From Ignavibacteriota bacterium (GTDB lineage Bacteria; Bacteroidota; Ignavibacteria; UBA10030), in assembly GCA_003170475.1 (NCBI GenBank), contig PMZI01000023.1, positions 276,402-340,401 of the forward strand: a stretch of DNA of 64,000 nucleotides. Direction: 5' to 3'. A model generated the notes under the pieces. The model worked only from the letters and a program-made list of their open reading frames with translations. It ran no database searches and was not told where the DNA came from. The first letter of the stretch is position 1. Each line of letters starts with the position of its first letter. The position numbers and the translations under genes are program-made. This document shows, in pieces, positions 42,958 to 52,616 of the stretch.

Positions 42958-44055
42958 TCACACATTAAACCTTACGAACATCACATCCCCATCCTCAACG
43001 ATGTAGTCCCTGCCGTGAACATGGAGAAGTCCGTGTTCTCTGAGCGCGGCTTCTGATCCCAGTCGGTCCAGATCAGAACACTTCATCACCTCCGCTCGTA
43101 TAAACCCCTTTTCGAAATCAGTATGCACAACACCTGCGGCCGTCGGTGCTGTTGTGCCTTTCCGCACGGTCCACGCATGAAGCTCTTTGGGATTGACCGT
43201 GAAGAAGGTAACAAGCTGGAGAAGATCATAACCCTCACGGATGACTTGATTCAATCCGGATTCCTGCAAACCGAGTTCCTGGAGAAACGGTCCCCTCTCC
43301 TCACTTGGTAGTTCTGCCACTTCTGCTTCGACTTCTGCGCTGATGAGGACAACTTTTGCGGATTCCCTGGCAGCGACTTCTCGAACCTGGCCGATGTAGT
43401 CTGGCTCGGATGAGAAATGCTTTTCGTGTACGTTGCAGATGTACATCACGGGCTTGTTGGAGAGCAGGTGAAGATCGCGAAAAAGGTAGTGTTCCTCTTC
43501 CGTATGGGTGGGATGGTAGCGTGCGAGCCGACCGGTGGCGAGATGAGTGCGAAGCGCCGCGTAGAGAGGCAATTCGTCCTTCGCTTTTTTTTCGCCGGAT
43601 TTCAGGCGCTTTTCGGTTTCTCCTATCCTGTGGTCAAGTGTGTCGAGATCTTTGAGTATAAGCTCGGTTTCGACAATTTCGATGTCGCGCTTGGGATTGA
43701 TGGTGCCATCAACATGGATGATGTTGGGGTCATCGAAACATCGGACGATATGGAGAATGGCATCAACGTTGCGTATGTGTGCGAGGAACTGATTGCCGAG
43801 GCCTTCCCCTTTGTTGGCGCCGCGAACCAAGCCGGCAATGTCAAGAAACTCCAGCGTGGTGGGAGTGGTTTTCGCGGGCCTGAAGATCTGCGTCAGTCGA
43901 TCAAGCCGATTGTCGGGGACGGGAACAATGCCAACATTGGGATCGATCGTGCAAAAGGGATAGTTTGCCACTTCAGCCCCGGCGGCTGTGATGGCGTTGA
44001 AGAGGGTAGATTTTCCGACATTGGGGAGTCCGACAATACCGCAGGCAAAGCCCAT
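42958..44055 (-). CDS. ychF: YchF/OLA1-type translation-associated GTPase/ATPase
   Basis: A 365-aa protein of family length. It starts MGFACGIVGLPNVGKSTLFNAI with the P-loop, has FLDIAGLVRGANKGEGLGNQFL as switch/G3 region, and ends in a TGS-type domain with TVNPKELHAWTVRKGTTAPTAAGVVHTDF (quoted in part: AGVVHTDFEKGFIRAEV). YchF binds the ribosome and hydrolyses ATP in preference to GTP because the usual G4 specificity motif is altered. It is a conserved housekeeping gene, transcribed away from the arginine operon; the two share the 44056-44214 spacer. Confidence 0.97.
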   Translation of the reverse strand: MGFACGIVGLPNVGKSTLFNAITAAGAEVANYPFCTIDPNVGIVPVPDNRLDRLTQIFRPAKTTPTTLEFLDIAGLVRGANKGEGLGNQFLAHIRNVDAILHIVRCFDDPNIIHVDGTINPKRDIEIVETELILKDLDTLDHRIGETEKRLKSGEKKAKDELPLYAALRTHLATGRLARYHPTHTEEEHYLFRDLHLLSNKPVMYICNVHEKHFSSEPDYIGQVREVAARESAKVVLISAEVEAEVAELPSEERGPFLQELGLQESGLNQVIREGYDLLQLVTFFTVNPKELHAWTVRKGTTAPTAAGVVHTDFEKGFIRAEVMKCSDLDRLGSEAALREHGLLHVHGRDYIVEDGDVMFVRFNV

Positions 44056-44165
44056 GCTTCACTCATCTCCATTTTAACGGACTATGCAGATTTTCCAAAA
44101 CTGGCGTGGCTGGACTTATGAATGCGCGGGAACCCCAAATAAACCGACATGGAAACAAGAAAGAA

Positions 44166-44183
44166 CTTGCATATTTATGCATA
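44166..44183. promoter_or_regulatory. ARG box 1 (predicted ArgR operator)
   Basis: The core TGCATATTTATGCA is a perfect palindrome that fits the ArgR pattern TGnATwwwwATnCA, although the bacterial consensus usually has TGAAT/ATTCA. It covers the -35 element. Confidence 0.68.
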
Positions 44184-44196
44184 ATCATGTATAATT
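44167..44196 (+). promoter_or_regulatory. Predicted sigma70-type promoter of argC
   Basis: TTGCAT (44167-44172) and a perfect TATAAT (44191-44196) are separated by 18 bp. Transcription would begin near 44203, which rules out ATG 44197 as the argC start. Both hexamers lie within the two ARG-box-like palindromes, so bound ArgR would block RNA polymerase. Confidence 0.7.
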
Positions 44197-44203
44197 ATGC
44201 ATA
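44186..44203. promoter_or_regulatory. ARG box 2 (predicted ArgR operator)
   Basis: The core TGTATAATTATGCA fits TGnATwwwwATnCA with one asymmetric position. It lies 20 bp from box 1, close to the two-turn spacing usual for ArgR hexamer sites, and covers the -10 element. Confidence 0.68.
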
Positions 44204-44214
44204 ACAAAGAAAGG

Positions 44215-45252
44215 ATGAAAGGCTTGTCGACTGCTCTTCGGGCATCAATTGTTGGGGCTTCCGGCTACTCCGGCGCTGAACTCCTCAAGATACTGTTGCG
44301 ACACAACTTTGTCAAGGTGGATAAGTTGTTTGCGAACAGCTCCGTGGGAAAGCGGGTGAAAGACATCTATCCGTGGTTCGCAGGGCGAGTGGAAACAACG
44401 TACGAATCATATTCCGTTGACGCTGTGGATAAAAGCGACATTATCTTCATCGCGCTTCCTTCAAGAGAAGCGATGAACATCGTTCCGGCGTTGCTTGAAC
44501 GCGGAAAAAGGATTATTGATCTCGGCGGAGATTTCAGACTCAAAGATCCCGCTCTGTACGAAAAATTCTACAAACATCAACACACCGCCGTCCATCTGCT
44601 TCCCCGGGCCGTCTTCGGACTGCCTGAGTGGAATCGTGCCGCGATCAGAACGGCAATGCTCGTCGCAAACCCCGGCTGCTATCCAACGAGTGCTATTCTT
44701 CCATTGGCTCCGGTGCTCAAGGAAGGAATTGTCCACCAACACGGCATTACCATCAGTTCGCTCTCGGGTGTCTCCGGCGCAGGACGAAGTGCATCCACCG
44801 TTTTTTCTTTTGGCGAAGTCAATGAATCCGTCAGAGCCTACAAAGTGGGGGAACACCAGCACATTCCGGAAATCAAAACGAGCCTCGAGGCAATCACCGG
44901 CTCTCCGATCTCAATGACATTTGTCCCGCACCTTCTTCCCATTACGCGCGGCATCTACACCAGCATCTACGCAACGTTGACGAAAAGTGTCACTCCATCG
45001 GACGTCCTTGAAGCATTTCGAAAATACTATGGCAAGGAACCATTCGTTCGGTTTTCGGATATATCAATCCCGGAGATCAAGAACGTCAACTACACAAACT
45101 TCATCGACATCGGATTCCGCATCTACGCCGACAACAACCAGCTCATCATTCTGTCGGCTATCGATAATCTCGTGAAGGGCGCTGCGGGTCAAGCTGTGCA
45201 GAACATGAACATCATGTTTGGTTACAACGAAACGGAGGGACTTCTCTCGTGA
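44215..45252 (+). CDS. argC: N-acetyl-gamma-glutamyl-phosphate reductase
   Basis: About 345 aa. The third step of arginine synthesis: NADPH reduction of N-acetylglutamyl-phosphate to the semialdehyde. It shows the Rossmann start SIVGASGYSGAELLK, the catalytic Cys in VANPGCYPTSAIL, and PHLLPITRGIYTS with the conserved His. ATG 44197 in the ORF track lies inside the -10 region and upstream of the predicted transcript start. ATG 44215 is the first ATG after it, while TTG 44224 has the better-spaced ribosome site (GAAAGGA, eight bases). Either gives a normal protein. First gene of argCJBRG, overlapping argJ by four bases. Confidence 0.95.
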   Translation: MKGLSTALRASIVGASGYSGAELLKILLRHNFVKVDKLFANSSVGKRVKDIYPWFAGRVETTYESYSVDAVDKSDIIFIALPSREAMNIVPALLERGKRIIDLGGDFRLKDPALYEKFYKHQHTAVHLLPRAVFGLPEWNRAAIRTAMLVANPGCYPTSAILPLAPVLKEGIVHQHGITISSLSGVSGAGRSASTVFSFGEVNESVRAYKVGEHQHIPEIKTSLEAITGSPISMTFVPHLLPITRGIYTSIYATLTKSVTPSDVLEAFRKYYGKEPFVRFSDISIPEIKNVNYTNFIDIGFRIYADNNQLIILSAIDNLVKGAAGQAVQNMNIMFGYNETEGLLS

Positions 45253-46466
45253 CAATACCTGCAATGAACGAATGCCCGGGTGGCATCACCGCACCCCTTG
45301 GATTTCGTGCTGCCGGCATGTATTGCGGCATCAGGAAGATCAAGAAGGACATCGCCATGATCGTGTCGGATGTGCCGGCGACGGTTGCCGGGGTCTTTAC
45401 GTTGAACAAGACCCAGGCTGCGCCGGTCCTTGTCGACAAGATTCAACTCAAGCGTTCATCCGTGTGCTCCGCAATAGTTGTGAATAGCGGCAATGCAAAC
45501 GCCTGTACAGGGGAACGCGGGTTGAATGACGCATGGGAAATGGTCAGGACAACCGCCTTGGCGCTTCACATTCCGGAAACTCGAGTGATGATCTCATCGA
45601 CGGGAGTTATTGGTCAATATATGCCGATGGATAAAGTGTCCCCTGCGATTAGCGAATTGGCGGGGAGACTCAGCAAAGAGGGGAATGAGGACACTGCAGA
45701 GGCGATCATGACAACCGACACCTTCGCGAAAGAAGCCGCCGTCAAATTCACCTTGGGAGGAAGGACGGTAACGATTGGAGGTGTGGCAAAGGGGTCAGGC
45801 ATGATTGCCCCCAACATGGCGACCATGCTGGCGTTTGTCACAACAGATATTGATCTTGATCAGGCGTTGCTCACAAAAGCACTGCAAGGAGCAAACAATC
45901 GGTCGTTCAATCGAATAAGCGTCGATGGCGACATGAGCACGAATGACATGGTTCTCGTTCTGGCAAATGGTATGGCGAGGAACGCCCAGCTCACGGACAA
46001 CTCGGAGGAGTATCAGCTGTTTGCTGCCGCTTTGGAATATGTGCTTATCAAGCTCGCGAAAATGATTGCAAAGGACGGGGAAGGAGCTACAAAGCTCATC
46101 GAAATCATGGTGAAGGGTGCCAGATCGGAAGATGAGGCGGCGCAGGCAGCAAGAGCAGTGGCGAACTCAAACCTCGTGAAAACGGCCATCCATGGAGCCG
46201 ACGCAAATTGGGGTCGTATTTTGGCTGCCGTAGGGTATTCAGGAATCGACTTCAATCCGGACGATACGGAGATCTCCTTCGGGGAACTGCCGGTCTTGCG
46301 ACGGAACTACGAGATCGTCCTTGACGAAGAAAAAGCGAAAGAGCTGCTATTGAAAGACACGGTGATGATCGTGGTGAACCTGAATCAGGGAAACCAGTTC
46401 GCCCGATTCTGGACTTGCGATCTCACGAAAGAGTACGTTCACATCAATGCGAGCTATCGATCATGA
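45249..46466 (+). CDS. argJ: Bifunctional ornithine acetyltransferase/N-acetylglutamate synthase
   Basis: A 405-aa proenzyme. The self-cleavage and nucleophile site is Thr192 in [13 protein letters not shown]. Other family blocks are [27 protein letters not shown] and [18 protein letters not shown] (quoted in part: [10 protein letters not shown]). ArgJ recycles the acetyl group from N-acetylornithine to glutamate, so the pathway here is cyclic; no argA or argE is needed. Whether it also uses acetyl-CoA cannot be judged. The listed start is GTG 45249 in a GTGA overlap with argC; ATG 45264 is an in-frame alternative. Confidence 0.96.
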   Translation: MTIPAMNECPGGITAPLGFRAAGMYCGIRKIKKDIAMIVSDVPATVAGVFTLNKTQAAPVLVDKIQLKRSSVCSAIVVNSGNANACTGERGLNDAWEMVRTTALALHIPETRVMISSTGVIGQYMPMDKVSPAISELAGRLSKEGNEDTAEAIMTTDTFAKEAAVKFTLGGRTVTIGGVAKGSGMIAPNMATMLAFVTTDIDLDQALLTKALQGANNRSFNRISVDGDMSTNDMVLVLANGMARNAQLTDNSEEYQLFAAALEYVLIKLAKMIAKDGEGATKLIEIMVKGARSEDEAAQAARAVANSNLVKTAIHGADANWGRILAAVGYSGIDFNPDDTEISFGELPVLRRNYEIVLDEEKAKELLLKDTVMIVVNLNQGNQFARFWTCDLTKEYVHINASYRS

Positions 46467-47317
46467 TTGACCCTGCCAAAAAAGAAGAAGTCCTTATTGA
46501 GGCGCTGCCGTACATTCAGACGTACGAAGGGAAGACGTTCGTCATTAAGTACGGCGGCGCCGTCATGACCGACGATCGCCTGAAGCAGACGTTTGCGAAG
46601 GATGTGACGATTCTGCGAAAGATCGGGATCAACATCATCATTGTCCATGGTGGGGGAAAAGAGATCACTGCGACGGCAGAAACCCTCGGTATTCCCACGA
46701 CGTTTGTGGACGGTCAGCGATACACAGACGAAAAAATGATCGAAGTTGTGTTAATGGTGCTGGCGGGTCAAATCAACAAAGAAATTGTGAATTTGATCAA
46801 CATAAACGGGGGAAACGCGATCGGTCTTTGCGGCGTGGATAACCTTCTCCTCAGGGCGCGCAAGTTGGTGACGGAGGGAAGGGACCTCGGCTTGGTTGGC
46901 GAAATCACGTCCGTGAATGTTCCATTTCTCAGTTTACTGCTCCAGAATGGAATGATGCCCGTGATTGCGCCTGTCGGCGTTGGCGACGGCGGGCAACTCT
47001 ACAATATCAATGCTGATCTCGCCGCGGGAGCTGTCGCATCTGCGTTGAAGGCTGAGAAACTGGTGTACCTAAGTGACACCGAAGGTATTCTCGTGAAGGA
47101 GAAACTGGTGTCTTCGATGACTAAAAGCGAGGCGAGCAGATTCATCGATGAGGGTGATATCTTCGGCGGCATGATTCCGAAGGTCACATCAGCATTTGAT
47201 ACTCTCGCTGCGGGTGTCAACAAGGTTCACATTATCGACGGCCGAATTAAGCATTCGTTGTTGCTGGAGATTTTTACGGACGAGGGAATTGGCACACAGA
47301 TGGTTCACGAGTCATAA
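46463..47317 (+). CDS. argB: Acetylglutamate kinase
   Basis: A 284-aa amino-acid-kinase-fold protein. Motifs are FVIKYGGAVMTD, IIIVHGGGKEIT, and NADLAAGAVASALKAEKLVYLSDTEGI (quoted in part: NADLAAGAVAS). It phosphorylates N-acetylglutamate with ATP, normally the arginine-inhibited step. The N-terminal helix and C-terminal segment (SLLLEIFTDEGIGTQMV) match the arginine-sensitive class. ATG 46463 overlaps the argJ stop by four bases; the ORF track's upstream start lies within argJ. argD and the carbamoylation genes are not in this window. Confidence 0.96.
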   Translation: MIDPAKKEEVLIEALPYIQTYEGKTFVIKYGGAVMTDDRLKQTFAKDVTILRKIGINIIIVHGGGKEITATAETLGIPTTFVDGQRYTDEKMIEVVLMVLAGQINKEIVNLININGGNAIGLCGVDNLLLRARKLVTEGRDLGLVGEITSVNVPFLSLLLQNGMMPVIAPVGVGDGGQLYNINADLAAGAVASALKAEKLVYLSDTEGILVKEKLVSSMTKSEASRFIDEGDIFGGMIPKVTSAFDTLAAGVNKVHIIDGRIKHSLLLEIFTDEGIGTQMVHES

Positions 47318-47334
47318 CCAACAGGCCTCCGCCT

Positions 47335-47796
47335 ATGAACAAGCAAAACAGACAATTTTCCATCAAACAAATTATCACTCATCAGGTGATTTCGAATCAG
47401 GACGATCTGTGTCAGGCTCTCGGCAAAGCCGGGTTTGCCGTGACGCAGGCAACGCTGTCACGCGACATGAAAGAGCTTGGCATCGCCCGGGTCAACACCG
47501 CAGCGGGTCACCGGTACATTCTTCATGTCGAAAGTGAAGAACGACGGCTGACGTCAATGATCGGGTATGAAATCGAAAGCATCGATGCGAACGAAAACAT
47601 GATTGTCATCAAAACGCTGCCGGGGCGGGCTCAGGGAGTAGCGGAGATCATCGACAGCGTGCGTCATCCAGCGGTGCTTGGAACGTTGGCGGGAGATAAC
47701 ACCATCTTTGTGACGCCGTCATCCGTCACAAAGATTCCCGAGATTCACAAGCTGCTCAAAAACCTGATGACCCAAAAGAAACTCGACGTTGGCTAA
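47335..47796 (+). CDS. argR: Arginine repressor ArgR
   Basis: A 153-aa protein of standard length. The N-terminal winged helix-turn-helix contains TQATLSRDMKELG, whose Ser-Arg pair contacts ARG boxes. The C-terminal hexamerisation and arginine-binding domain includes VLGTLAGDNTIFV, the GTxAGDDT-like motif. It lies inside the operon it probably represses, so ArgR would be autoregulated through the two boxes upstream of argC. An 18-bp gap follows argB. Confidence 0.95.
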   Translation: MNKQNRQFSIKQIITHQVISNQDDLCQALGKAGFAVTQATLSRDMKELGIARVNTAAGHRYILHVESEERRLTSMIGYEIESIDANENMIVIKTLPGRAQGVAEIIDSVRHPAVLGTLAGDNTIFVTPSSVTKIPEIHKLLKNLMTQKKLDVG

Positions 47797-47849
47797 AACA
47801 GGGACGTTGTGATTGAACATTCGTACATGCTTACCTTGAGGAGACAACC

Positions 47850-49106
47850 GTGAAGAAACAAAGAATTGCAGTGGCATATTCCGGCGGCCTTGATACCTCT
47901 GTTATCGTCAAATGGCTGCAGGAAAAATACAACGCAGAAGTGATTACCGTGACAGGAAACCTTGGCCAGAAGAAGGAGTTGACCGGGGTTCCGGAAAAAG
48001 CATACAAGACAGGAGCCAAAAAAGTATATGTGCAGGACCTGAGAGACGAATTCGTTGAAGACTACATCTTCCCGGCGCTGAAAGCCGGGGCTCTCTACGA
48101 ATTCACCTACCCCATGGCGACGGCCATTGGCAGACCGTTGCTGGCGAAATCGCTGGTCGACATCGCGCGCCGTGAACGATGCACAGCTGTGGCACATGGT
48201 TGCACCGGAAAAGGCAACGATCAGGTTCGTTTTGAGGCGTCGATTGCCGCATTGGCTCCGGATCTGAAAGTGCTTGCACCGCTCCGCGATTGGGAATTCA
48301 AATCCCGTGAAGAAGAAATTGCGTATTGTGAAAAGCACGGAATCCCGGTGGCGGCGACGAAAAAGAATCCCTATTCGATCGACGAAAATGTGTGGGGAAC
48401 CGCCATCGAGTGTGGCGTTCTTGAAGATCCCATGGCAGAACCTCCAGCGGATGCTTTCCAGAGAACCGTTTCTCCGCAGGAAGCCCCCGACAAAGCAACG
48501 ACACTCACCATTGAGTTCAAGCAAGGTGTGCCTGTATCTCTTGATGGCAAAAAGCTCTCTGGCTTTGAGATCATTGAGACGCTCAATGAAATCGGAGGTG
48601 AAAACGGCATCGGACGGATCGATTTGATCGAGAATAGATTGGTAGGAATCAAATCCCGTGAAGTGTACGAAGCACCGGCCGCGGTCATCTTGCATTTTGC
48701 GCACAGGGAACTGGAACGCCTGACGCTTGACAAGGAAGTAACGCATTACAAAGCGAAGATTGCCCAGGATTATGCGAACCTCATCTATAATGGTCTCTGG
48801 TTTACGCCCCTGCGAGCGGCCCTGGAAGCCTTCGTCAACGTGACGCAGAAGACCGTCAATGGACTCGTCAAGATCAAACTCTACAAAGGGAACATCGACA
48901 TAGCGGGGCGGTCCTCTGCCAATTCGTTGTATGACACGAAGCTGGCCACCTATACAGAAGAGGATACGTTCGACCACAAAGCGAGCGAAGGATTTATCAA
49001 GATCTTCTCGCTTCCCGCGAAAACGTTCTATCAAGTCAATCCAAGAGGGTTTGTAAAGAAACGCACCTTGAAGCGCAAACAGAAGAAATCCGCGACAAAG
49101 TCATGA
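47850..49106 (+). CDS. argG: Argininosuccinate synthase
   Basis: A 418-aa protein that condenses citrulline with aspartate using ATP. The N-type ATP pyrophosphatase loop [15 protein letters not shown] opens the protein; [15 protein letters not shown] and [14 protein letters not shown] are the substrate and nucleotide segments. The C-terminal helix is rich in lysine ([11 protein letters not shown]). The start is GTG 47850 with GAGGAGA six bases before it. It is the last gene of the operon: a hairpin terminator lies 28 bp after the stop. A long ORF on the opposite strand (413 aa) is a shadow. Confidence 0.96.
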   Translation: MKKQRIAVAYSGGLDTSVIVKWLQEKYNAEVITVTGNLGQKKELTGVPEKAYKTGAKKVYVQDLRDEFVEDYIFPALKAGALYEFTYPMATAIGRPLLAKSLVDIARRERCTAVAHGCTGKGNDQVRFEASIAALAPDLKVLAPLRDWEFKSREEEIAYCEKHGIPVAATKKNPYSIDENVWGTAIECGVLEDPMAEPPADAFQRTVSPQEAPDKATTLTIEFKQGVPVSLDGKKLSGFEIIETLNEIGGENGIGRIDLIENRLVGIKSREVYEAPAAVILHFAHRELERLTLDKEVTHYKAKIAQDYANLIYNGLWFTPLRAALEAFVNVTQKTVNGLVKIKLYKGNIDIAGRSSANSLYDTKLATYTEEDTFDHKASEGFIKIFSLPAKTFYQVNPRGFVKKRTLKRKQKKSATKS

Positions 49107-49134
49107 TTTGATTGAACTATCCATGAACAAAAGA

Positions 49135-49166
49135 AGCCGACGAGCAATCGTCGGCTTTGTTATTGT
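49135..49166 (+). terminator. Rho-independent terminator after argG
   Basis: AGCCGACGA, a GCAA tetraloop and TCGTCGGCT make a perfect nine-base-pair stem (49135-49156), followed by the T-rich tail TTGTTATTGTT. It ends the argCJBRG transcript before the GWxTD gene. Confidence 0.88.
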
Positions 49167-49294
49167 TGTACGTCACCTCAAGTCGTATGCAAAGGAAGAA
49201 ACGAACAATCCAGCGGAAAGCAACGGCTCTTCCCCGCCTTGACGCTCAGAGGCATATTCAGTAGCTTACCATGAACTCTTTTGAGGTCGCTGCT

Positions 49295-51589
49295 ATGCGC
49301 TGTCGCTTTGTCTTTGATGTTACACTCATTCTTTTCCTCTGTCTGCTTCCTGATGGTTGGTCTCAAGCTCAGGAGACGAACAAGTCCCTGGACAGCCTCA
49401 TCAGAAAAGCCGATTCGCTTCTTGCAATGCGGAAACCCGCAGCTGCAGAAGAACTCTACAAGGCCGTGCTCTCGATCAACAACGCTTCGCTTCCCGCGAT
49501 CATAGGGACTGGGAAAGCCGCAATGGCCGAGCGATCATGGTCCACCGCAGTTGATGAGTTCGAGCACGCATCAGAGCTTGACTCGAGCAATCTGGATGCA
49601 CGGTACTATCTGGGTTGCGCCTATGCGGAACGTGGTCGATCCCGCTATCTTATCGACAAACTGCTGGGATTGTTTTCTCAATCGAGCTTTGACAAAGCAA
49701 AATCCAATCTTGATTGGGTGATATCGCGTGATTCACTATTCCGCGATGCTTTGTATCAGCGGGCAATAGTATTTTATTTTCAGCACGAATACCGAAATGC
49801 CATTCCGCTCGCCCTCAAGCAGATTGAACTCAAGCCGGATCTTCGCAATGGTCATAGTGGTCTGCAAAAGATTTATCGCGAGGCAATAGCATATTGGTCA
49901 CTGAGTGATCTGCCGGAGCGTGTGTCTCAACCTGAAAATGACTATGATCGATTCTTCCATGCCGAGCGTCTTCGTCGAAAGGGTCGCTTACAAGAAGCCG
50001 ATTCGTTCTTGCGTGAAATGCGGGAAAGGCCGGGTATCGTGCGTCCTCAGTTGATTCTCCAATCGTTGGCGAGACTCAAGGCAACGCAAAAAATGCCGGA
50101 TGAGGTGGAACAGCTTGTCACCGAATCGATCGCTCTCATTCGTACGATGGCTGATGCCGACCTTGTTTTCGAAGATGTGAAGTATCTTGTCTCGGACTCA
50201 GAGCTGGCTCAATACGACGCGTTGACGTCAGCGTCTGATGCGCGGCAGTTCTTCACCACCTTCTGGGCGAAGCGAAATCCGTATCCGGCCCAACGGGCAA
50301 ATGCGCGGATAGCCCAGCATTATGAACGCCTGGCGTATGCTGAGGAGTACTTCGAACAGTTCGGGCGCAAGACATTTGCGGCCGAAACGATGCCGGTGGA
50401 CTTTCCACAGGCATACTTCCTGAACGAAGAATTTAACGATAAGGGAATCATTTACTTGCGCCACGGCGAGCCTAATCACAGAGTGATGACACTGAGAGCG
50501 GACACTTCGAACGAATCATGGCAATACCTCGCAACCCCGGAATACGGAGAAATGCTGTTCGACTTCTTCGTTCCGGTTGGTGGACACATCACTGAATGGC
50601 GTCTCACACCGGTTCTGCCCGATCCTGGTATGTGGGAAGATCGCGAGGAGTACTCTCAAAAGTACATGCGCCTCGTACATTCGGCATCAAACGGAGTGTC
50701 ACAAGAACTGATGCGATCGACAGAAGAAGGCAAGGAGCAAATTGAAAGGGGTATCTCCACAGATCGCTTTTCGTTTACGGACACGGTGCGATACTACGAA
50801 TCTCCGATCTCGGTGGTGTGTTTCCGGGGGAGCAGGGGGAGAACCGTGATGGATATTGGCTATGTGATTGCCCCCTCGGAAATCGCGAAAACGCTTGCTG
50901 ATACGGTAACATCGTTCGATGTCGAAGCCCAATGTTCATTGTATACAACATCATGGAAGCGGGTTGTATCTTCGCACAGGAATCATACGTACGGACGAAC
51001 GAAAGGTCTCGGCGAACTCACCATTGAGCAGTTCAGTGCGAGCGTTGCGCCGGATTCATATTTTGTGGCCTGGCAGGGGAAACCCGTTCGTGGGAACATG
51101 ATATTCAATAAGGACGCACATGTCCTTGCGCCGGATTTCTCCGGCTCTTCCCTTAATATCAGCGACATCGAGCTGGCGTATATGATCGAGCCGGCGAAGC
51201 CTGGTGGAGGATTTACCAAAGGATCACTGTCGGTTGTTCCCAATCCTGTTGGAAAATGTCCACTCGACCATCCACTGTATCTCTATTTCGAGATATACAA
51301 TCTGGCGAAGGACGCCAACGGTCGAACTTCATACTCGATCGAGTACAAACTCGCATCGGTGCAAATTAACAAGTCCTTGTTGGCGAGTCTCTTCGGCAGT
51401 CGCCGCAAAACGTCGATTGCGGTGCCTTCAGAACGAACCGGAAAAGAAAACTGGTCCCCGGAGCACATGGCTTTGGATGTCAGCGAACTCGAACCGGGGC
51501 GATACAACGTTCAGGTGACGCTGAAAGATCATGTCGCAGGAACATCGGTGTCGCGATCGGTTGCTGCGGAGATCTATGAAAAAGAATGA
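49295..51589 (+). CDS. Secreted TPR/GWxTD-domain protein
   Basis: About 764 aa. I use ATG 49295, since GAGGT lies seven bases before it and the protein then begins directly with a signal peptide (RCRFVFDVTLILFLCLL); ATG 49271 is the longer alternative. Residues of about 30-190 hold TPR-like helices, with SIDKLLGLFSQ-type hairpins (YLGCAYAERGRSR). From about 310 on comes the GWxTD region: FWAKRNPYPAQRANARIAQHYERL then GIIYLRHGEPNHRV (quoted in part: IIYLRHGEPN). The C-terminal portion is beta-rich. GWxTD proteins are typical of FCB and related bacteria, with no established function. tonB follows after nine bases. Confidence 0.78.
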   Translation: MRCRFVFDVTLILFLCLLPDGWSQAQETNKSLDSLIRKADSLLAMRKPAAAEELYKAVLSINNASLPAIIGTGKAAMAERSWSTAVDEFEHASELDSSNLDARYYLGCAYAERGRSRYLIDKLLGLFSQSSFDKAKSNLDWVISRDSLFRDALYQRAIVFYFQHEYRNAIPLALKQIELKPDLRNGHSGLQKIYREAIAYWSLSDLPERVSQPENDYDRFFHAERLRRKGRLQEADSFLREMRERPGIVRPQLILQSLARLKATQKMPDEVEQLVTESIALIRTMADADLVFEDVKYLVSDSELAQYDALTSASDARQFFTTFWAKRNPYPAQRANARIAQHYERLAYAEEYFEQFGRKTFAAETMPVDFPQAYFLNEEFNDKGIIYLRHGEPNHRVMTLRADTSNESWQYLATPEYGEMLFDFFVPVGGHITEWRLTPVLPDPGMWEDREEYSQKYMRLVHSASNGVSQELMRSTEEGKEQIERGISTDRFSFTDTVRYYESPISVVCFRGSRGRTVMDIGYVIAPSEIAKTLADTVTSFDVEAQCSLYTTSWKRVVSSHRNHTYGRTKGLGELTIEQFSASVAPDSYFVAWQGKPVRGNMIFNKDAHVLAPDFSGSSLNISDIELAYMIEPAKPGGGFTKGSLSVVPNPVGKCPLDHPLYLYFEIYNLAKDANGRTSYSIEYKLASVQINKSLLASLFGSRRKTSIAVPSERTGKENWSPEHMALDVSELEPGRYNVQVTLKDHVAGTSVSRSVAAEIYEKE

Positions 51590-51598
51590 ACGCGTACT

Positions 51599-52348
51599 AT
51601 GAGTGTGGTTCGCACCATGGCATCCAGAGAACTCCGAGTGAGCGAAGACGGTCCGTATGGCGCTCGCGAACTGAAAGCACGCTATCGGCCGTATTTTCTG
51701 CGCGGTCTGTGGTTGTCCCTGCTGGTTCACGGGCTGTTTCTGTCAGCATATTGGTTGTCGCAGATTTCTCTTTTCTCCCGCGTAGAGAAGGGGAGGGTTT
51801 TTGTCGTGCGATACGCCGACCTCGGTCCTCCTCCGTCGCTGCAGCATGAACTACTGCATGGAATTCCCTCTGCGAAATATTCACTCAAGGACTTTGATTA
51901 CGGGGTACCGGTGCCGGTTCCGGAGGTGGAACTCAAGGAAGAGAAGCCCTTCCCGACCCAGGAACAACTCAGCCAGACGGGTCCTGTTGCCGGAGAAGGA
52001 AATGGCGGTGGGATCATGATTCCAGACAGCGTCCGCGATGACCTCGTCGGAGGTGACCTGGAAGGCATCACACCGGATGTATTCCCTGTTCTCATGAAGA
52101 TCGCTGTACCGCTGTATCCGGAAGCGGCGATGAAAAAGAAGGTGGGCGGGACAGTATGGCTCAATGTGTTGGTCGATCAACGCGGGAGCGTGAAGTCGGC
52201 GAGGGTTTTGAAGAGCGATGCGGAAGAGCTGAATCAGGCGGCGATGGATGCCGCTCGCAAGTATGCGTTTACGCCGGGGATCTACCGAAACAAGCCCATC
52301 CCGGTCTGGGTGTCAATTCCGATCGAGTTTCGATATGAAGGAAACTGA
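51599..52348 (+). CDS. tonB: TonB-family energy transducer
   Basis: A 249-aa protein with one transmembrane anchor near residue 45 (LWLSLLVHGLFLSAYWL), a proline- and glutamate-rich periplasmic linker (PVPEVELKEEKPFP) and a C-terminal TonB domain (PEAAMKKKVGGTVWLNVLVD and YAFTPGIYRNKPIPVWVSIP, quoted in part). It transmits proton-motive force from ExbB/ExbD to outer-membrane receptors. No exbB, exbD or TonB-dependent receptor is in the window. It lies nine bases after the GWxTD gene, so the two are probably co-transcribed. Met7 at 51617 is an alternative start. Confidence 0.9.
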   Translation: MSVVRTMASRELRVSEDGPYGARELKARYRPYFLRGLWLSLLVHGLFLSAYWLSQISLFSRVEKGRVFVVRYADLGPPPSLQHELLHGIPSAKYSLKDFDYGVPVPVPEVELKEEKPFPTQEQLSQTGPVAGEGNGGGIMIPDSVRDDLVGGDLEGITPDVFPVLMKIAVPLYPEAAMKKKVGGTVWLNVLVDQRGSVKSARVLKSDAEELNQAAMDAARKYAFTPGIYRNKPIPVWVSIPIEFRYEGN

Positions 52349-52616
52349 ATTCGATACGATGTGTCACCAGGGGACGCGTCCCGCGAAAACTTGACGGAAG
52401 AATCATCGAGATCATCAAAGCCTATGCGATGTGCCGCCGCTGACCCTCGCCTTGAATCTTCACTCAAATCTTGGTTCATTCAATCGCACCGTCAGTTTGA
52501 TGCAAAGGCTCATGTTGGTGCTCCGCACCTACCCCCCCTCACGTACCGATTCCTTCCTGTGTGGGAATAACCCTCTGACGATGCCACTGCTTTCAAATCA
52601 AACAAAGGAGATTTCG
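52349..52616. other. Intergenic region before the amidase gene
   Basis: This 268-bp gap has no convincing gene. The ORF track reads part of it as an N-terminal extension of the amidase, but that extension has no signal peptide or conserved pattern. The right end holds AAAGGAG, the amidase ribosome site. No hairpin or promoter is clear. Confidence 0.5.

Noticed and set aside
43417-44121. 234-aa + strand ORF over ychF
   Set aside because: It is antisense to the clear ychF gene; its translation has no family pattern.
44197-44199. ATG 44197 as the argC start
   Set aside because: It lies directly after the TATAAT box and upstream of the predicted transcript start, with no ribosome site.
47793-49034. 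413-aa - strand ORF opposite argG
   Set aside because: Shadow frame of argG, with phenylalanine/arginine-rich composition and no motifs.
52431-52616. N-terminal extension of the amidase in the ORF track
   Set aside because: The extension has no signal peptide; ATG 52617 has a good ribosome site and leader.
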